Source: JBMOMT01 sp049324835 (GTDB lineage: Bacteria > Chloroflexota > Anaerolineae > CAYNKW01). Taken from it: a stretch of 35,515 bases of DNA. The first letter of the stretch is position 1; each line of letters begins with the position of its first letter. Where the stretch lies: the NCBI GenBank assembly GCA_049324835.1, contig JBMOMT010000075.1, forward strand, positions 1-35,515, in the 5' to 3' direction. Below are positions 33,297-35,515 of this stretch, in pieces. The translations under genes and the position numbers were made by a program. The notes under the pieces were generated by a model, which ran no database searches, had not been told where the DNA came from, and saw only the letters and a program-made list of their open reading frames with translations.

Positions 33297-34834
33297 CAGG
33301 GTCTCTGGGGCCAGTTGGGCAGCACGTAGTGGATCTGATCGGGCGCTGGCGCCGGCGTCAGCAGATAGACCTCCACCCAGGAATACCAGAAAACCAGATT
33401 GTCTTCGTCGTAGCCCAGGTCGATGTGCCGCCCGCGAATCGCACCGCCGGTATCACCCACGTCGCCCAGGCCGTAGCCGGGCACGTAGACCTGGCTGCCC
33501 AGCCGGACGACGCCGGGATCGACGGCCACGATGCCGTGGCGCATTTGCCACCCCAGGCGCGTGATGCCGTAAAGTGGATCGTCCGGCGACTTGCCACAGG
33601 TCGCCGCCGAGTAAGAAGTGGCCAGCATGGGGATGCGCCGCCAGTACTGTAAGGTGCCCTGAGGCGTTTCCAGGTCGCGAATCGTGATTTTGGTGCCATA
33701 GGCGATGGCTTTGGCCGTCGGTTCGCGGGCCACCCACTCTTCTTCCAGGTTGCGGGCGAGCGGTTGACCGTTTTCGTAGATCACCTGGTAGCGCCAGCGA
33801 TGGATGCCCTCCTGTCCTTGTTGCTGGACGATCTGATGATCCAGATCGAGGGCGGCGTCGGCCACCCAGACCGTCTCGAAGGGGATGGGCGCCTGTTCCA
33901 CCTCAAAAGTGCGCTGTACGCGGACGATACGGATGGGCTGCCCGGCCGGCAAGGGCGTTTCCTCCGACGGCAGACTGTAATCCAAGCCTACCAGTGTGAC
34001 GCCTGCCTGCGAGAGCGCCTCGGCTACTGTGGCGGCCTGGGTGCGGCTACGGATGCGCTCGCCATCGACGGCGATCTCGACCGGGCGGGAGCGCCGGATG
34101 GTCACCTCCATGCCGGCCTGCACCGGCGAATCCAGCGGCGGCCGGATTTCGTCGCCCAGGTACAGGGTGATGCCTTCTGCCAGCAGGGCTTCGCCGATGG
34201 TGGGCTGCACGGTGCGGATGCGCTGCAAGGCGCCGCCATCGTCGACCTGGAACGTGACGGCGCGGTGGATGACCAGCTCGACCGCTGCGTTCATCGCCGC
34301 CGCTGATGCCAGCCGACCCTGGCCGCGGCTGCTCACCGAGCGCGGCGTCAGCTCCACCTGGCTCAGGAGCGATTCCGGTGAGGCCGCAACGCCGTTGAGG
34401 GTGAGCCAGTCCTGCGGCGCCAGTTGCACATCCAGCTCGCGCAACAATTCACCCACCGACGCGGCATGGGTGCCGAGAAACATCACGCGACCATCGACTA
34501 GTACCGTGGCCTGCTGGGCGCGTATCAGCCGGATGACATCGCCGCTGCGCACGGCTTCGGCAAGGCCGGGTGAAACGAGGTCTCTATCGCCCAGCGTGAC
34601 ACCGGCCTCCTGAAGCACTGCGCTCACCGTGGTCTGATGGGTGTGCCACACGATACGCTGGCTGCCGTCGTAGAGGATCAACTCGGCGCGGGTGCCCAAA
34701 AAGCCTTGGAACAGCGCCCATCCCACCAGCCAGGCCAGCAGCAAACCCGGCAGCCGGCCTGTTGGGCGCCAGCGCCAGATGCTGCGTACCAGGTTACGAA
34801 CGCCCTGCACGGGCGTCATGCGGTCGGCCAGCAT
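33296..34834 (-). CDS. YabE-like protein: DUF348 repeats, G5-like and 3D domains
   Basis: The 512-residue protein has an N-terminal membrane anchor (about 28-47). Ubiquitin-like DUF348 repeats follow at about 50-105, 108-150, 190-248 and 250-305, with the TVSAVLQEAGV and TVAEALSQAGVTL signatures. A G5-like region lies around 308-390. A C-terminal 3D domain (about 400-490) has MLATSYSAATCG, VAVDP (Asp439), GDVGDTGG and HIDLGYD, the three-aspartate set of MltA/Rpf-like cell-wall lytic enzymes. It probably cleaves or remodels peptidoglycan. A TAG lies in frame just before ATG 34834, so no longer start is possible; GGAGG sits about 15 bases upstream, rather far. It follows the SRP RNA gene and is coupled to rsmA. 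Confidence 0.88.
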   Translation of the reverse strand: MLADRMTPVQGVRNLVRSIWRWRPTGRLPGLLLAWLVGWALFQGFLGTRAELILYDGSQRIVWHTHQTTVSAVLQEAGVTLGDRDLVSPGLAEAVRSGDVIRLIRAQQATVLVDGRVMFLGTHAASVGELLRELDVQLAPQDWLTLNGVAASPESLLSQVELTPRSVSSRGQGRLASAAAMNAAVELVIHRAVTFQVDDGGALQRIRTVQPTIGEALLAEGITLYLGDEIRPPLDSPVQAGMEVTIRRSRPVEIAVDGERIRSRTQAATVAEALSQAGVTLVGLDYSLPSEETPLPAGQPIRIVRVQRTFEVEQAPIPFETVWVADAALDLDHQIVQQQGQEGIHRWRYQVIYENGQPLARNLEEEWVAREPTAKAIAYGTKITIRDLETPQGTLQYWRRIPMLATSYSAATCGKSPDDPLYGITRLGWQMRHGIVAVDPGVVRLGSQVYVPGYGLGDVGDTGGAIRGRHIDLGYDEDNLVFWYSWVEVYLLTPAPAPDQIHYVLPNWPQRP

Positions 34835-34868
34835 GTTTTTCTACTTGGCCTCCAGGTGTGTGGTGAAT

Positions 34869-34904
34869 CAAAAAGGGCGACCTATCGGTTGATGGGTCTG
34901 CCCC
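34869..34904 (-). terminator. Rho-independent terminator of the SRP RNA gene
   Basis: On the minus strand GGGCAGACC and GGTCGCCC pair with one unpaired A around a 12-base loop and are followed by TTTTT. It begins about 15 bases after the SRP RNA 3' end and lies before the YabE-like gene. Confidence 0.75.
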
Positions 34905-34918
34905 TATGATGCGCAAGC

Positions 34919-35188
34919 GGTCGTGCACCTCCCTTCGAACCGGGTCCGGTGGCTTATCAAGACCAGCCGGCTCCGACCAGGTTGCCCTGCGGCACCCAGG
35001 AGAGACCGCTTACCGCTGCTTCCTCTCGGACCTGACGGGGTTCACGGGCTCCTGCCGCGCAGGACCCAATCTTCTGCGCCACTTGGTCCTGACAGTTCCA
35101 AGGAGCACCGGCTCTCAGAGGAGGAATTCGGCCCCGCGTAAGCGGATTTCGGGTTCAGGGCACCGCTAGCTCCCCGCCTAGCACGACC
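34919..35188 (-). ncRNA. ffs: Signal recognition particle RNA, large bacterial type
   Basis: On the minus strand this about 270-nt RNA has the Alu domain typical of Bacillus-type SRP RNA near its 5' end (GCTAGGCGGGGAGCTAGCGG, then TGCCCTGAACCC). The universal Ffh-binding hairpin AGGTCCGAGAGGAAGCAGC follows (within 35015-35036), with a GAGA tetraloop, then the GTGCCGCAGGGCAACCTGG segment. The ends GGTCGTGC and GCACGACC pair perfectly and define the boundaries. It forms the SRP with Ffh to target membrane and secreted proteins. A promoter is placed exactly for initiation at 35188, and a terminator follows. ORFs overlapping it are not real. Confidence 0.97.
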
Positions 35189-35194
35189 GGGAAT

Positions 35195-35223
35195 ATGTTA
35201 CCCCAAGAGGGTCAAAAAGTCAA
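35195..35223 (-). promoter_or_regulatory. Promoter of the SRP RNA gene
   Basis: On the minus strand TTGACT (35223-35218) and TAACAT (35200-35195) are 17 bases apart, fitting a sigma-70-type promoter. The predicted start, 7 bases downstream, coincides with the first paired base of the SRP RNA. The -35 box lies in the T-rich tail of the upstream terminator. Confidence 0.8.
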
Positions 35224-35245
35224 ATCCCTGCCAGGGGGCAGGGAC
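35214..35245 (-). terminator. Terminator of the tRNA-Ser gene
   Basis: TCCCTGCC and GGCAGGGA (35225-35244) form an 8-bp stem with a 4-base loop, followed on the minus strand by TTTGACTTTTT. It lies 10 bases beyond the tRNA 3' end. Its T-tract overlaps the -35 box of the SRP RNA promoter. Confidence 0.75.
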
Positions 35246-35253
35246 TACTCAGG

Positions 35254-35340
35254 CGGAGAGGGTGGGATTTGAACCCACGGAGGATTTCTCCTCACGCGCT
35301 CTCCAGGCGCGCGCATTAGACCGGACTATGCTACCTCTCC
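35254..35340 (-). tRNA. tRNA-Ser (anticodon GGA)
   Basis: The 87-nt minus-strand gene has acceptor arms GGAGAGG and CCTCTCC, an anticodon loop CTGGAGA between CGCGC/GCGCG stems (anticodon GGA), a long variable arm (GAGGAGAAATCCTC) typical of tRNA-Ser, and a T-arm with GGTTCAAATC. The discriminator base is G; CCA is not encoded. Confidence 0.97.
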
Positions 35341-35358
35341 TGTTTTGAGGACAGGCGG

Positions 35359-35387
35359 ATTATACCACGGTCTGGTGAATAACTCAA
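35359..35387 (-). promoter_or_regulatory. Promoter of the tRNA-Ser gene
   Basis: On the minus strand TTGAGT (35387-35382) and a perfect TATAAT (35364-35359) are separated by 17 bases. The tRNA 5' end lies 18 bases downstream, leaving a short leader. Confidence 0.85.
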
Positions 35388-35457
35388 GTCTCGACTTTTG
35401 CAGTAGCCCGTGAGGGCAAAGGACGTTAACAATAACAGATATTCAAGGCTCAGTTTT

Positions 35458-35505
35458 GGGAGCGAGACGCACGCTCCCGTCCCAGCCACTTTGAGTGGCC
35501 GGGCT
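35458..35505. repeat. Small hairpins at the window end
   Basis: GGGAGCG/CGCTCCC (35458-35478) and GCCACT/AGTGGC (35485-35499) form two hairpins without a T-tract. Nothing else is recognisable between the tRNA promoter and the window end. Confidence 0.6.
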
Positions 35506-35515
35506 AGAAGGAACC

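Noticed and set aside
34906..35169. Two small plus-strand ORFs
   Set aside because: They lie entirely within the SRP RNA gene.

Overview
The window is GC-rich and looks like a contig or scaffold from a Chloroflexota-type bacterium (Anaerolineae/Caldilineae-like), probably a metagenome assembly because it carries a run of 10 Ns. The lineage is inferred from three things: lipoproteins with Thr/Pro-rich linkers after the lipobox, many large GT-C glycosyltransferases carrying a repeated C-terminal beta-sandwich module, and a large (Bacillus-type, Alu-containing) SRP RNA. No marker search could be run.

Region 1 (1-8900) is an accessory, cassette-like zone. It opens with the 3' end of a decayed group II intron. 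Single unrelated genes follow: an Imm-5-like immunity protein, a five-repeat lipoprotein, a PflX-like radical SAM protein and a TolB-propeller lipoprotein. On the other strand are a further lipoprotein, a small membrane-anchored protein, a Cys-rich secreted protein, a GNAT acetyltransferase and a DUF3795 protein. Several are separated by short imperfect palindromes that look like integron attC sites (best at 944-1008, also 4244-4320; degenerate ones at 288-365, 3016-3165 and 7773-7833). No integron integrase is visible. Two different lipoproteins, in opposite orientation, share the same upstream sequence and signal peptide. Near 5620 two truncated genes meet head-on.

Region 2 (9000-34834) is one long minus-strand run, read from right to left. 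It starts with a YabE-like G5/3D protein and rsmA (ksgA). These are followed, mostly with 1-8 base overlaps, by two GT-C glycosyltransferases, a GT2 polyprenyl-phosphate sugar synthase-like enzyme, a glycosidase-like lipoprotein, a YfhO-like membrane protein, four more GT-C enzymes, a secreted clan-A-like glycoside hydrolase and, beyond an inverted-repeat element, a last GT-C enzyme. Seven GT-C proteins carry one to three copies of the same C-terminal beta-sandwich module. The likely logic is that the GT2 enzyme charges a polyprenyl phosphate with sugar, the GT-C and YfhO proteins transfer it outside the membrane to surface acceptors, and the two hydrolases trim or recycle glycans. The acceptor is unknown.

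Region 3 (34835-35515) holds the RNA genes on the minus strand: tRNA-Ser(GGA) with a clear promoter, a terminator overlapping the next promoter, and the SRP RNA with its own promoter and terminator. The last about 130 bases contain only small hairpins.
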